Assembly (NCBI GenBank): GCA_903824515.1
Contig: CAIJXA010000087.1
Span: 1-28,040 of the forward strand
Source: an uncultured bacterium
Lineage (GTDB): Bacteria; Patescibacteriota; Minisyncoccia; Moranbacterales; GWC2-37-73
DNA: 28,040 bases
Direction of reading: 5' to 3'
Shown here: one piece after another, positions 8,253 to 16,516 of the stretch
Position numbering within the stretch: the stretch's first letter is position 1
Layout: each line of letters begins with the position of its first letter
Program-made: the position numbers and the translations under genes
The notes under the pieces: model-generated
Told to the model about the DNA's origin: nothing
The model's input: the letters and a program-made list of their open reading frames with translations, nothing else
The model's database searches: none

Positions 8253-8432
8253 ACTCAAGCCACTCACCCAAATACTACCCTAAAATACGTGGTCGAATGG
8301 TAGAAAAATTAGAAACTAAAAAAGAGAATTGAAAATTTTTGCGATAGTTAAAATTTTTAATTCTTAAAAAGTTAACATTCTCACATTCTTAAGAGTGTGA
8401 GAATGTTTTAGAAGTTTTTACAAAATTGTAAT
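8253..8432. other. Intergenic region, no gene recognised
   Basis: Together with the RhuM-like remnant and its promoter this completes the 332-base gap between the RND terminator and rarA. It holds the long hairpin at 8375-8406; I see no coding potential or RNA gene in the rest. Confidence 0.5.
8375..8406 (-). terminator. Long inverted repeat, probable rarA operon terminator
   Basis: A 32-base near-perfect palindrome: ACATTCTCACA (8375-8385) pairs with TGTGAGAATGT (8396-8406) and the inner TTCTT/AAGAG continues the pairing with one G-T wobble. It starts 26 bases past the rarA stop. On the minus strand the stem is followed by TAACTTTTT, an adequate though delayed U-tract. Confidence 0.6.
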
Positions 8433-9641
8433 TTACAAATATTTTCTATTCTTGATTTTCTCTGGTAAGTATTCCTGCCCAGAACTGTCTTCCACGGGCG
8501 TGTATTTGTAACCTTTACCGTAGCCGAGTTTCTCCATAAGTTTGGTTGGGGCATTGCGAATATGCATCGGCACTGGCAAGTTACCAAATTCTTCGACATC
8601 TTTTTTAGCTTTATTATAGGCAAAATAGCTGCTCACGCTTTTGGGTGCTTTGGCAAGATAAACGACCAATTGAGCCAAATGCACGGAGCATTCTGGATAG
8701 CCGAGTTTATAGCAAGCGTCGAAAACGTTGTTGGCTAGTACTAAGGCAAAATTGTCAGCCAGCCCCACATCTTCGCTGGCAAAACGAAGTAGCCTGCGGG
8801 CAATATAAGTTGGTTGCTCCCCGCCTTCAATCATGCGAGCCAACCAATAAACACTGGCGTCTGCATCTCCTCCGCGCATTGATTTGTGCAAGGCAGAAAT
8901 AATATTGTAGTGTTCTTCCCCACCTTTGTCATAATAGAGATGCGATTTTTGAATGATTTGCTTGAGCAATTCTCTGGTGATTGTTTTGCTTTGATTCGTC
9001 GCTGCTTCCAAGGTGTTCAGCGCCATGCGAGCGTCGCCATTGGCAAGCAAGGCAACTTCTTTGATAATTTCAGGAGTGATTTCAATTTTTTCCTTGCCCA
9101 ACCCCTTCTCTTTGTCACTCAAAGCTTTCTCAATAATTTTTTCCAAGTCAGGCGTTTCCAATTTATTCAAAACAAAAACTCGACTGCGCGAAACAAGCGC
9201 TGAGTTGACTTCAAAGCTGGGATTTTCAGTGGTCGCACCGATGAGAGTCATCAACCCTTGTTCGACGTGAGGCAAAAGCGCATCCTGTTGGGCTTTGTTC
9301 CAACGATGGATTTCATCCACAAACAAAATCGTTTTCTTTTTTTGCCACTGATTTTCTTGAGCTCGCGAAATTGTTTTGCGAAGTTCTTTGATTCCGCTGG
9401 TCACGGCGCTGATTTTAATGAAATCAGCGTTGGTGACATTGGCAATAACTGCTGCCAAAGTCGTTTTTCCGGAACCGGGCGGTCCCCATAAAATCATCGA
9501 AGGAACCTGGTCATCAAGGATGGCTTTGCGCAAAAAAGAATTTTCTCCCACCAATTCTTGCTGGCCAAAAAAGTCCTCAAGAGTTTGAGGACGCATTCTG
9601 TCCGCCAAGGGACCACTTTGAAATAATTTTTTTTCTTCCAT
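8433..9641 (-). CDS. rarA: Replication-associated recombination protein A (RarA/MgsA AAA+ ATPase)
   Basis: RarA is a AAA+ ATPase related to clamp-loader subunits that acts at stalled replication forks and gaps and contacts SSB. The 402-residue protein has Walker A GPPGSGKT (53-60), Walker B LFVDEIH (107-113), sensor-1 GATTENPSF, and the C-terminal region typical of the MgsA family (SASVYWLARMIEGGE-like stretch, VGLADNFALVLAN, YLAKAPKSVSSYFAYNKA). Length is slightly below the usual 420-450 residues but no domain is missing. It is the last gene of dedA - glycosyltransferase - rarA; the upstream stop is 10 bases away and no separate promoter is seen, so it depends on read-through from the dedA promoter. 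No Shine-Dalgarno sequence is visible. Confidence 0.95.
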   Translation of the reverse strand: MEEKKLFQSGPLADRMRPQTLEDFFGQQELVGENSFLRKAILDDQVPSMILWGPPGSGKTTLAAVIANVTNADFIKISAVTSGIKELRKTISRAQENQWQKKKTILFVDEIHRWNKAQQDALLPHVEQGLMTLIGATTENPSFEVNSALVSRSRVFVLNKLETPDLEKIIEKALSDKEKGLGKEKIEITPEIIKEVALLANGDARMALNTLEAATNQSKTITRELLKQIIQKSHLYYDKGGEEHYNIISALHKSMRGGDADASVYWLARMIEGGEQPTYIARRLLRFASEDVGLADNFALVLANNVFDACYKLGYPECSVHLAQLVVYLAKAPKSVSSYFAYNKAKKDVEEFGNLPVPMHIRNAPTKLMEKLGYGKGYKYTPVEDSSGQEYLPEKIKNRKYL

Positions 9642-9651
9642 AAATTATAAT

Positions 9652-11604
9652 CTATTTAATTTCCTCATATTCTTTCAGAAAGGGTTTTCCAGAAAAAAGC
9701 ACCCAGATATAATTGATAAAATATTTCCAAGCTGCCACAATAAAACCGTCTTTTCTAAATCTTCGGGGTGAGGTTATCATCGGCAATTTAAAAGTGAATT
9801 TCACCCTACCAACTTTGCTGATCCTTTTTGCGATATCAGTGTCTTCGCCCCAGAAATCAATTGAGGTATCATAGCCCCCAATTTTTTCTAAGGCATTGCG
9901 ACGCAAAATAAAATTGCCACCTTGAAGCATTGCGCCATTTTTGAAAATATATTGATTGACAAAGTGTGTCATTTGACCAACTCGATACCAAAACCAAACA
10001 AAAAAAGATGACAACCTAGATGAATGATCGTAGATGAACGGACCGCTAAGCGCTACTAACTTTTCATTTTTTTCAAACTCAGAAAAAACTTTCTCAATCC
10101 AGCCCTCAGGAAGCTTGCTATCAGCATCAACATTGGCAACTAAGTCACCCTTGGAAGCTGCAAAGCCTGCTTGACGAGCTTTTGTGAGACCTTTCTGGTT
10201 TTCATTCACCACCAAGACATCCGCAAATTCAGCAGCAATTTCAGCTGTCCTATCCACGCTAGTGTTATTAACCACAATTACTTCAATATCAAAACGACCT
10301 CCGAGTGTTTCAATTTGCGAAAAAACCGACGTCAGGCATCTTCCAATATATTTTTCTTCGTTATAGGCTGGAATAACAATACTTAGTTTCATAGATTTTT
10401 TTATTAAGCTATCTTTACTTTGCGCCTTTTGGGCTTTTTTGTAAATATCCTCCCATTGCCTGGCAATAACTGCCGCTGAAAATTGACTCACGAAAAGTTT
10501 TCCATTTTCTCCAAAAAGTTTTCGCTGCCCAATATCATTCAAAAGTAAAATACTCTTTTCCACTAAATCTTTCACGTCGCCGACTGCGATGACAAATCCG
10601 CAATCAGGTTTGATGTAATTTGGCAAAGCTCGAGCATTTGCGCCAATCACTGGCATGCCAACTGCCATGGCTTTCATAAGACTCAAACTCTGCGCTTCAG
10701 CTGTGCTCATAATAGCGAAGATTTCGCTTGCCTGATACAGTTCTATGTGTGTTTGTTCGTCAACTCTGCCAAAGAATTTAACACTGTCATTTAGTCCCAG
10801 TTTGCTTACAAGTTTTTCAAGATCCTGCTGTGCACTTCCAATCCCTGTAATTACAAGCATCACATCTGAAAATTTTTTTTTGATTTCAGCCGTTGCTTGC
10901 ACAATAATATCCACATGTTTTTCCCTGGCTAATCTTCCAGAATAAATAATAACCCTAGTAGACAAACCAAATTTAGTTTTCAAATAGTTTCTTTTCTCAT
11001 CACCTGCTGGGACAAAGTTTTTCAAGTCAATTGGATTTGAGAGCTTATTATTGCGAGTTTTCAAGCCATTGCTCTCCATATCTTCAAGCAAACCCTGATA
11101 TGGCGCCGTTATAAATGAACATCGATTGTAGTAAAAAGAAAAGTATCTCTTACTTATGGTAGTCATTATTCTACCAAAAATTGGGATGTAACAAGTAAAC
11201 TCCTCAATGGGAGTATGATTAGTGCCCACAAGTGGAATGCGCAAAAAATGAGCCATTAGCAGCCCTTCGATTCCGAGACCAAATGGAGATTGCACATGCA
11301 CGAGGTCAAATTTTTCATTGCGAAATTTCCAAGCAAGTATCCCCATCGGAACCACAAAGCGTGCTTGTTTGGTTGGAGATTCAAAAAATGGAATGGATTG
11401 CAAACGGTGAATTTTAATATTTTTTCCAAAATTCAATTCATCATTTTTAACATTTGCCATTTGATAATTCCTTTTTGAATATTTTGGAGCAAAATAATGC
11501 ACCTCGTGTCCCAGCTCTTGCATTTTCTGACCAAGTAAAATTATAGAATCTGAAATTCCACTTATTTCTGGATAAAAATTATCTGAAAAAATTGCAATTT
11601 TCAT
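9652..11604 (-). CDS. Two-domain glycosyltransferase (GT4-like + GT2-like fusion)
   Basis: The N-terminal part (about 1-400) is a GT-B family 4-like enzyme: MKIAIFSDNFYPEISG start, VIIYSGRLAREKHVD, and the retaining-enzyme EX7E-like STAEAQSLSLMKAMAVGMP. The C-terminal part (from MKLSIVIPAYNEEKYI, codon at 10392) is a GT-A family 2-like inverting enzyme with VNNTSVDRT, the DxD motif VDADSK and acceptor-site GEDTD, ending with a hydrophobic helix. Likely role: sequential sugar additions to a cell-surface glycan or lipid. I start at ATG 11604, preceded by AGAG; an in-frame TTG at 11622 overlaps dedA and is less likely. The two domains join at an A7 run (see findings). It follows dedA by four bases, so the two are translationally linked. 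Confidence 0.9.
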   Translation of the reverse strand: MKIAIFSDNFYPEISGISDSIILLGQKMQELGHEVHYFAPKYSKRNYQMANVKNDELNFGKNIKIHRLQSIPFFESPTKQARFVVPMGILAWKFRNEKFDLVHVQSPFGLGIEGLLMAHFLRIPLVGTNHTPIEEFTCYIPIFGRIMTTISKRYFSFYYNRCSFITAPYQGLLEDMESNGLKTRNNKLSNPIDLKNFVPAGDEKRNYLKTKFGLSTRVIIYSGRLAREKHVDIIVQATAEIKKKFSDVMLVITGIGSAQQDLEKLVSKLGLNDSVKFFGRVDEQTHIELYQASEIFAIMSTAEAQSLSLMKAMAVGMPVIGANARALPNYIKPDCGFVIAVGDVKDLVEKSILLLNDIGQRKLFGENGKLFVSQFSAAVIARQWEDIYKKAQKAQSKDSLIKKSMKLSIVIPAYNEEKYIGRCLTSVFSQIETLGGRFDIEVIVVNNTSVDRTAEIAAEFADVLVVNENQKGLTKARQAGFAASKGDLVANVDADSKLPEGWIEKVFSEFEKNEKLVALSGPFIYDHSSRLSSFFVWFWYRVGQMTHFVNQYIFKNGAMLQGGNFILRRNALEKIGGYDTSIDFWGEDTDIAKRISKVGRVKFTFKLPMITSPRRFRKDGFIVAAWKYFINYIWVLFSGKPFLKEYEEIK

Positions 11605-11608
11605 ATCT

Positions 11609-12217
11609 CTAAATTTTTTCAATTTTATTTATAATCCGCTGTGAATAACGTCTATAAAGCCAAACCAAAATAAAATATGATACAATAATCACAAAAGGCA
11701 CTAGTGCTCCGTAACGTATATATTTTCCAATATCATATGTGCGACCAAAAAAATAGCCAATTGCCATAAAAATTAAAGTCTTTTGTACGGTCACAATAAA
11801 TACAAACCAAATATAGCGCCACCAATTCATTTTTACTGCGCCAACCAACATTAATCCCGGTGTTGCCAAAATGGGAGTACATTTCAAAACAGCCACCGTC
11901 TTTCCACCATGCAATTTAATGTGCTTTTCCATAGATTCAATTCTTGCCGCGCTAAGACCAAATTTTTTACCAATTTTTTTAACCAAATTTAAGCCCCCCC
12001 AACGTCCAATCAAATAATAGATTGCATCAGGAAGAATATCGCCAGTAATAGAAAGACCGAAAACAATAAATGGATTAAAATAACCTAAAACGGTGGCAAA
12101 AGTCGCAGCTGCAGTCACGGTTGGGCCTTCGATACACATGACCAAAAACATCAGCGGATAACCGTGCGCAATAACCCATTCAAGCACTTGTTGAAAATTA
12201 GTAAGGTCTATACCCAT
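11609..12217 (-). CDS. DedA / VTT-family membrane protein
   Basis: The 202-residue polytopic protein has the VTT (SNARE-associated/DedA) fold: re-entrant segments around Glu30 (CIEGPTVTAAATF) and GDILPDAIYYLIGRWGG (59-75), then the conserved proline-rich segment CTPILATPG and two or three C-terminal helices. Members of the family flip lipids such as undecaprenyl phosphate or phosphatidylethanolamine across the membrane. The usual arginine of the FxRxxP motif is replaced (LKCTPIL), so the subfamily is uncertain. The glycosyltransferase starts four bases after its stop, which suggests that the pair works on lipid-linked sugars. The promoter lies so close that the mRNA should begin at the ATG. 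Confidence 0.88.
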   Translation of the reverse strand: MGIDLTNFQQVLEWVIAHGYPLMFLVMCIEGPTVTAAATFATVLGYFNPFIVFGLSITGDILPDAIYYLIGRWGGLNLVKKIGKKFGLSAARIESMEKHIKLHGGKTVAVLKCTPILATPGLMLVGAVKMNWWRYIWFVFIVTVQKTLIFMAIGYFFGRTYDIGKYIRYGALVPFVIIVSYFILVWLYRRYSQRIINKIEKI

Positions 12218-12223
12218 TTAACC

Positions 12224-12252
12224 ATTATATTGCTAAATCTTAACTAACACAA
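12224..12252 (-). promoter_or_regulatory. dedA operon promoter, predicted leaderless
   Basis: Minus strand: TTGTGT (12252-12247), 17-base spacer, TATAAT (12229-12224). Only six bases separate the -10 box from the dedA ATG at 12217, so transcription should start at or within a base or two of the start codon. Confidence 0.6.
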
Positions 12253-12300
12253 CATGCCACCTAGCAAATTTAAATACTCCGAGTACGCGCATTGGTAACA

Positions 12301-12331
12301 AAAACCACCAAAAAATTATTCCGATGGTTTT
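12301..12331 (-). terminator. Probable terminator of the first DUF5666-like gene
   Basis: On the minus strand AAAACCATC pairs with GGTGGTTTT (one G-U wobble) around a 13-base A/T loop, and the 3' arm ends in T5. It lies just past the stop at 12346. It is a weak but plausible intrinsic terminator. Confidence 0.4.
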
Positions 12332-12345
12332 AAATATTGTTTTGC

Positions 12346-12816
12346 TTATTGTTTTACAGGCTGCGCAGGTTGAGTTGGTCTTATTTGAATATTTTGCGCT
12401 ACCACACTTCCATCAGGATTTATTTTTCCGTTTGCAGTGATTTGTTGACCAACACTAAGATCTGAACTTGCACCGGAAACTGATTTATCAATACTTGTTG
12501 AGCTTGAAAAGAATATTATTTTTGAACCACCATCATTTGTTTTGACAGTTACGCTAGTGTCATCTTTGCTGACGATTTGTCCGACTGTAAAGCCACCTCC
12601 GGTGTTAGCACCACTCCGCTGAGAACCACTTTGCATTCCTTGGCCAGCTGCCCCACGTTGACCAGCCCCAATTGCTCCACCAAAATTTCTACCTCCGGCA
12701 GTTGATTGCGACTTAGCAGCAGTATTTCTTGCCCCATATTGCATACCGCCATAAAATGAACCTCCCAATAAAACTAAAGCTAAAACCACTCCGATTACTA
12801 AGGTCTGTTTTTTCAT
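12346..12816 (-). CDS. Membrane-anchored DUF5666-like protein
   Basis: The 156-residue protein has an N-terminal helix (about 6-25), a low-complexity Gly/Gln/Ser/Ala-rich linker (about 30-75), then a small beta-rich domain: GQIVSKDDTSVTVKT...SKIIFF...TSIDK...LSVGQQITANGKINPDGSVVAQNIQIR. The repeated pattern G-x-I-x-x-x...V-x-V-x-x..., a threonine-centred strand and a G-x-x-x-x-D-G-S-x-x-A turn is that of DUF5666, an OB-like secreted domain of unknown function. A second protein of the same type (16639-17154) lies upstream of the MacAB-like genes, so the ABC system is bracketed by two of them. Function unknown; an accessory role in export or envelope stress is inference from position. Confidence 0.72.
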   Translation of the reverse strand: MKKQTLVIGVVLALVLLGGSFYGGMQYGARNTAAKSQSTAGGRNFGGAIGAGQRGAAGQGMQSGSQRSGANTGGGFTVGQIVSKDDTSVTVKTNDGGSKIIFFSSSTSIDKSVSGASSDLSVGQQITANGKINPDGSVVAQNIQIRPTQPAQPVKQ

Positions 12817-12838
12817 ACTGTTTTTTATAAAGTTATTA

Positions 12839-12867
12839 ATTATAGATGACTAATATTAAATTTTGAA
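12839..12867 (-). promoter_or_regulatory. Possible promoter of the first DUF5666-like gene
   Basis: Minus strand: TTCAAA (12867-12862), 17-base spacer, TATAAT (12844-12839). The -10 box is perfect, the -35 box weak. The start would fall about 16 bases before the ATG at 12816. Confidence 0.4.
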
Positions 12868-12896
12868 TCTTAATATCAACAGCCTAATTTCCAATA

Positions 12897-13043
12897 AAAG
12901 GGGTATTAATACCCCCTGGGGGCAAGCCCTGTACCCTACGGGCTCACGAGGCAAGACATGTCACTCGTGAGCGACGTGTCAAGCCTCGTAGGCAAATCAC
13001 TTTTTGCTGCCTCCATTGAATCGGTCCCGATACCTATCGGGAC
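12897..13043. repeat. GC-rich block of nested and competing palindromes
   Basis: This is most of the 343-base gap between the ABC permease and the DUF5666-like gene. It contains GGGGTATTAATACCCC (12900-12915, on the minus strand followed by TTTT, so a possible terminator of the ABC operon), CCCCCTGGGGG (12912-12922), AGCCC/GGGCT (12925-12944), GCTCACGAG (12942-12950) with CTCGTGAGC (12964-12972), a longer 16-base imperfect pair (12947-12962 with 12973-12988), and GTCCCGAT-ACCT-ATCGGGAC (13024-13043). Several arms overlap, so alternative folds exclude each other. No coding frame is supported. Confidence 0.65.
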
Positions 13044-13074
13044 ACTCACTTCGCTAGATAATAAAATTCCTACT

Positions 13075-13147
13075 CACAAATCCTAACTTTTAACACTTGG
13101 ATTTTAGATTTTCTTAGACATTAAACATCTGGATTTAGGATTTCCAG
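13075..13147. repeat. Degenerate word repeat (AATCCTAA / GGATTTAG)
   Basis: The spacer on the MacB side of the palindrome block is built of variants of one word in both orientations: AAATCCTAACTTTT, GGATTTTAGATTTT and GGATTTAGGATTT. A further copy in the same style (CCTAATTTCC) is at 12883-12892. Together they could pair across the GC-rich block. Confidence 0.45.
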
Positions 13148-13159
13148 TATAATCGCTGG

Positions 13160-14377
13160 TTATTCATATCTCAATGCTTCCATCGGACTCAGATTTGCAG
13201 CTCGCCGAGCCGGATAAAACCCAAACAAAATCCCTACTCCAGCTGAAACTCCAAAGGCCAGCAAAATTGAGGATGTCGAAATTTGTGTTGCTATAGAAGC
13301 AAATTTCGTTACTGCCAATGATGCTCCCCAACCTAGTGCAACTCCAATAAATCCTCCCAAAAAAGTGAGTGCGACCGCCTCTGCCAAAAATTGCATATTA
13401 ATATAAATCTTTTTTATCCCAACAGCTTTTCGAAGCCCAATTTCACGAGTTCGCTCTGTTACTGTTGTCAGCATCATATTCATAATGCCAATTCCTCCAA
13501 CTAAAAGTGAAATTCCCGCAATGGATGCTAGTAAAATTGTGAAAGTTCCCGTAATGCTTGAGGCTGTGGCAATAATATCTGCTTGGTTCATGAGACTAAA
13601 ATCAGCCTGCAAAGGGTCAGAGATATTGTGACGCTTAAGCAGTAAATCAGAAATTTGATTTTGAACTGCGACCATTGAATTTTGATCAACTGCCGCAACA
13701 CTCATGGTCGTAACAAAAGTATCACCAGTAATAAAATGTTGCGCACTGGTAATTGGAACATAAATACTATCATCGGGATTTGTAAACCCTGATCCACCTT
13801 TGGCGATAGTCACCCCAATCACATCAAAATCAACATTTTTAATCCGAATTATTTGGCCAACTGGATTAGAGCCTGCGCCAAACAAGTCATCTCTGGCTGT
13901 TGCACCAAGCACAGCAACTTTCGCTGAGCTTTTAACTGCCTGATCAGTTACAAAGATTCCTGATTCCATTGCAATGCTTCTGACAATGGCATAGTCAGCA
14001 ACCGTCCCAACAACTTGAGTATTTGTATTTGTGCCCCTTGCTGTGATTTGAGAGCGCCTTGAGTCTTCTGGAGCCACTGCCTGAACATTTAAAATTTCAC
14101 TCTTAATAGCACTGGCATCGTCCATGGTAAGCGTTGCGCTGCTTCCTGCTCCACCGCTCACACCGCCGCTTCTCTGGGCTCCAGGCCTAACAATAATCAA
14201 ATTTGATCCGATTGATTGGATGCTGGTTGCGATTGAAGCCTGCGCTCCTTGCCCGATTGAGACCATTGTAATCACAGAAGCAATTCCAATAACAATGCCG
14301 AGCATGGTTAAACCCGATCTGACTTTGTTAGACGATAGCGACCAAAAGGTTTCCTTTAAAATGTCCATTGCAACCAT
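13160..14377 (-). CDS. MacB-type ABC transporter permease
   Basis: The 405-residue protein is a FtsX/MacB-fold permease: TM1 near the N-terminus (about 22-42), a long extracytoplasmic MacB_PCD domain (about 45-270), then three helices (about 280-305, 330-355, 365-390). Landmark motifs are NKVRSGLTMLGIVIGIASVI at TM1, GIGIMNMMLTTVTERTREIGLRKAVG in the cytoplasmic coupling loop and FGFYPARRAANLSPMEALRYE at the end. Such permeases use ATP hydrolysis in the cytosol to drive mechanical export of peptides, toxins or macrolides outside. Here permease and ATPase are separate genes, as in Bacillus YknYZ, not fused as in E. coli MacB. The ATPase gene ends 72 bases upstream. Confidence 0.93.
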   Translation of the reverse strand: MVAMDILKETFWSLSSNKVRSGLTMLGIVIGIASVITMVSIGQGAQASIATSIQSIGSNLIIVRPGAQRSGGVSGGAGSSATLTMDDASAIKSEILNVQAVAPEDSRRSQITARGTNTNTQVVGTVADYAIVRSIAMESGIFVTDQAVKSSAKVAVLGATARDDLFGAGSNPVGQIIRIKNVDFDVIGVTIAKGGSGFTNPDDSIYVPITSAQHFITGDTFVTTMSVAAVDQNSMVAVQNQISDLLLKRHNISDPLQADFSLMNQADIIATASSITGTFTILLASIAGISLLVGGIGIMNMMLTTVTERTREIGLRKAVGIKKIYINMQFLAEAVALTFLGGFIGVALGWGASLAVTKFASIATQISTSSILLAFGVSAGVGILFGFYPARRAANLSPMEALRYE

Positions 14378-14390
14378 AAGTTATATTTCT

Positions 14391-14461
14391 ATTAATCAAT
14401 ACACAAATAAAATAAGAAAAAATTATGTTGATTGATTATTGGATATTGATTATTGAATATT
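14391..14461. repeat. Degenerate word repeat (ATCAATA / TATTGAT)
   Basis: The short spacer between the ATPase and permease genes holds ATTAATCAATA on one side and GATTGATTATTGG, then ATATTGATTATTGAATAT, on the other, as imperfect inverted copies. The ATPase stop codon (14450-14452) lies inside the repeat: its last codon and stop come from the word CAATAA. Confidence 0.5.
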
Positions 14462-15136
14462 TTTTTTAACATCACTCTCAATAGCTCCATCACGAACAGA
14501 AATAATGCGCTCTGCAAAATTTGCAATTTCAAGTTCGTGCGTTATTAAGATAATTGTGTGTCCCTTTCTGTGCAGCTCCTGAAAAGCTTCCATCACAACG
14601 TGGCTCGTTTTTGTGTCTAAATTTCCAGTCGGCTCATCCGCAAAAATAATAGCTGGGTTATTCATGAGAGAACGAGCAATGGCAACTCTCTGCATTTGAC
14701 CACCGGATAATTGATTGGAAAGATTATTAAATTTACTCTCTTCCATTCCAGCATATTTCAAACAAATCTTCGCTCGATCCTCTCTTTCTTTTTCAGTAGT
14801 GTCACTATAAAGTAACGGTAACATAACATTTCGAAGCACCGTTGTGCGTGGCAACAAATTAAAGGCCTGAAAAACGAAACCGATTTTTTCACGTCTAAGC
14901 TCCGAAAGTTCATCATCATCCAGCTTAGAAACCTCTTTTCCTTCCAAAAAATATGTTCCACTTGTTGGACTGTCAAGCGCACCAAGAATGTGCATCAAGG
15001 TCGATTTTCCAGACCCGGAAGGACCAATAATGGCCACGAACTCTCCCTTGACTATGCTGAAACTAACTCCTTTTAGCGCTGCAGTTTCAACGTCTCCGTT
15101 GATATATATTTTTTTTAAATCTTTGCATTCAATCAT
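14450..15136 (-). CDS. MacB/LolD-type ABC transporter ATPase
   Basis: The 228-residue nucleotide-binding subunit powers the permease encoded next. It shows Walker A GPSGSGKST (about 38-46), Q-loop FVFQAFNLLPRTTV, ABC signature LSGGQMQRVAIARSL, Walker B IIFADEPTGNLD and the H-loop ILITHE; DEPTGNLDTKTS is typical of the LolD/MacB/FtsE group. The start is supported by AGGGA seven bases upstream of the ATG. It sits between adaptor (15312-16496) and permease in the order adaptor-ATPase-permease, as in yknXYZ. No transmembrane segments. Confidence 0.96.
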   Translation of the reverse strand: MIECKDLKKIYINGDVETAALKGVSFSIVKGEFVAIIGPSGSGKSTLMHILGALDSPTSGTYFLEGKEVSKLDDDELSELRREKIGFVFQAFNLLPRTTVLRNVMLPLLYSDTTEKEREDRAKICLKYAGMEESKFNNLSNQLSGGQMQRVAIARSLMNNPAIIFADEPTGNLDTKTSHVVMEAFQELHRKGHTIILITHELEIANFAERIISVRDGAIESDVKKNIQ

Positions 15137-15188
15137 AAGTCCCTACAAATATATAAATTAACTAAGATTCTACAAATACACAAACGAT

Positions 15189-15300
15189 CTAAATCCTAAT
15201 GTCTAATCTCCAATAAAGCACTAAGTCCTAAATCTTAATTTTTGACATTTGAGTTTTTGATTTCATTAGTCATTGGAAATTTAGATTTTGGATTTTTAAA
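15189..15300. repeat. Degenerate inverted word repeat (AATCCTAA / TTTGGATT)
   Basis: The spacer between adaptor and ATPase genes forms a long imperfect hairpin. The arm at 15191-15214 and the arm at 15272-15295 match at 17 of 24 positions as inverted copies, and further copies (AGTCCTAAATCTTAATT) lie between them. The vocabulary resembles that at 13075-13147 but the sequences are not copies of each other. Confidence 0.55.
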
Positions 15301-15311
15301 CTTTGTTTGAA

Positions 15312-16496
15312 TTATCCTCTTCCTCCCAGAATTCCCATCCCCCCGCCTCTATTTGTCGAGGTTGTAGTGGTGGTTGCCTTTGCATTCGGGTCAATTGTTT
15401 GGGTGACAACATTGTCGCCAATATTTACACCACTAACAATTTCTGTTTCCGTGTTGTTTGCAACTCCAATTTCAATTGTTCTTTGTTCGGGAGCTTGAGC
15501 TCCATTGACAAAAACTTCCACGTAAGTTTTATTGCCTTGTGTTTTGAGCGCACCATTTGGAACTGTTATCACATCTTGCTTAACCTGTGTGATAATCTTT
15601 GCTGAAACACTCATTTGTGGTTTTATACGAGGATCCAAAGAATCAAAACCTATAGTAACGCCGTATGCGACAACGCCCTGAGTAATGGTGCCGAGTGCAT
15701 CCATTTTTTCAATTTTTCCAGACATAGTCAATCCATCAATAGCACTAAAGGTCATCATTACTTTTTGTCCAATGGAAACATTCGGCACATCAACCTCATT
15801 TACTGAAACCTGTGCCTTCAAGGTCGATAAATCACCAATGATTATCGGTGCGCTGCTTGAACTATTGGAGCTAAGCCTACTCAAATCATCCCCATTTTTA
15901 ATATTAATCGCGCTGACTGTTCCATTTATTGGAGCGGTGACTGCTCTTTTTGCGCCATTAGACAAAGTGTTATTATAGCCGGCCAAAGTTGCATCGTAAC
16001 TTTTCTGCGCAGCAATTAAACCATTTTCGGCAATATTTATTTTTTCCTTTAAAATCTTTTTTTGATCAGACGTTGATGTGTCACTATCTTTAGCGGCTTT
16101 GTAATCTGCCTTGGCTTGCTTGATGCTTAATTTTGCAGAATCCACTGAATTTTTTGATTGCTGAAGTGAAGCAGCTGATTGATCATTGCTAACTGAAAGA
16201 GCATCATTAACAATTGTAAACAAAGTTGTACCTTTTTTCACGCTGTCTCCAACTTTGACCGCTAAACTCGAAACAGTTCCGGTAATCGTTGGATCAACTG
16301 TTGCCAACTGATCAACAACCACATTTCCACTACCGGAAACTGCAGTTGTTATGCTTCCTTTTTCCGCTACAGCTGTTTTATATTGAATAGCTGCCGTGAC
16401 CTGATGAGATTTTTGATACCAGTAATATCCACTGCCAATAATAATAACCGCAACGCTTACAACCAGTTTTTTATGCTTTTTCCAATAGTTTTTCAT
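15312..16496 (-). CDS. MacA-type adaptor (membrane-fusion protein) of the ABC system
   Basis: The 394-residue protein has an N-terminal helix (about 13-29), first lipoyl half (VSGSGNVVVDQLATVDPTITG), a helical hairpin (about 90-170: SLQQSKNSVDSAKLSIKQAK onward), second lipoyl half (KRAVTAPINGTVSAINIKNGD), beta-barrel and membrane-proximal domains, and a Thr-rich then Gly-rich tail ending GGGMGILGGRG. The order matches MacA/YknX. I start at ATG 16496 (MKNYWKKHKK); an upstream in-frame TTG at 16517 is inside a repeat. It would couple the permease to the cell exterior; with no TolC-like gene nearby it resembles the Gram-positive arrangement. Confidence 0.9.
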   Translation of the reverse strand: MKNYWKKHKKLVVSVAVIIIGSGYYWYQKSHQVTAAIQYKTAVAEKGSITTAVSGSGNVVVDQLATVDPTITGTVSSLAVKVGDSVKKGTTLFTIVNDALSVSNDQSAASLQQSKNSVDSAKLSIKQAKADYKAAKDSDTSTSDQKKILKEKINIAENGLIAAQKSYDATLAGYNNTLSNGAKRAVTAPINGTVSAINIKNGDDLSRLSSNSSSSAPIIIGDLSTLKAQVSVNEVDVPNVSIGQKVMMTFSAIDGLTMSGKIEKMDALGTITQGVVAYGVTIGFDSLDPRIKPQMSVSAKIITQVKQDVITVPNGALKTQGNKTYVEVFVNGAQAPEQRTIEIGVANNTETEIVSGVNIGDNVVTQTIDPNAKATTTTTSTNRGGGMGILGGRG

Positions 16497-16516
16497 GACA
16501 TTAAAATTTACCCACA

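Noticed and set aside
8253..8320. Possible tRNA or tmRNA-like fragment near GTGGTCGAATGGTAG
   Set aside because: No acceptor stem, anticodon arm or CCA can be drawn; no tRNA gene was found elsewhere in the window by eye.
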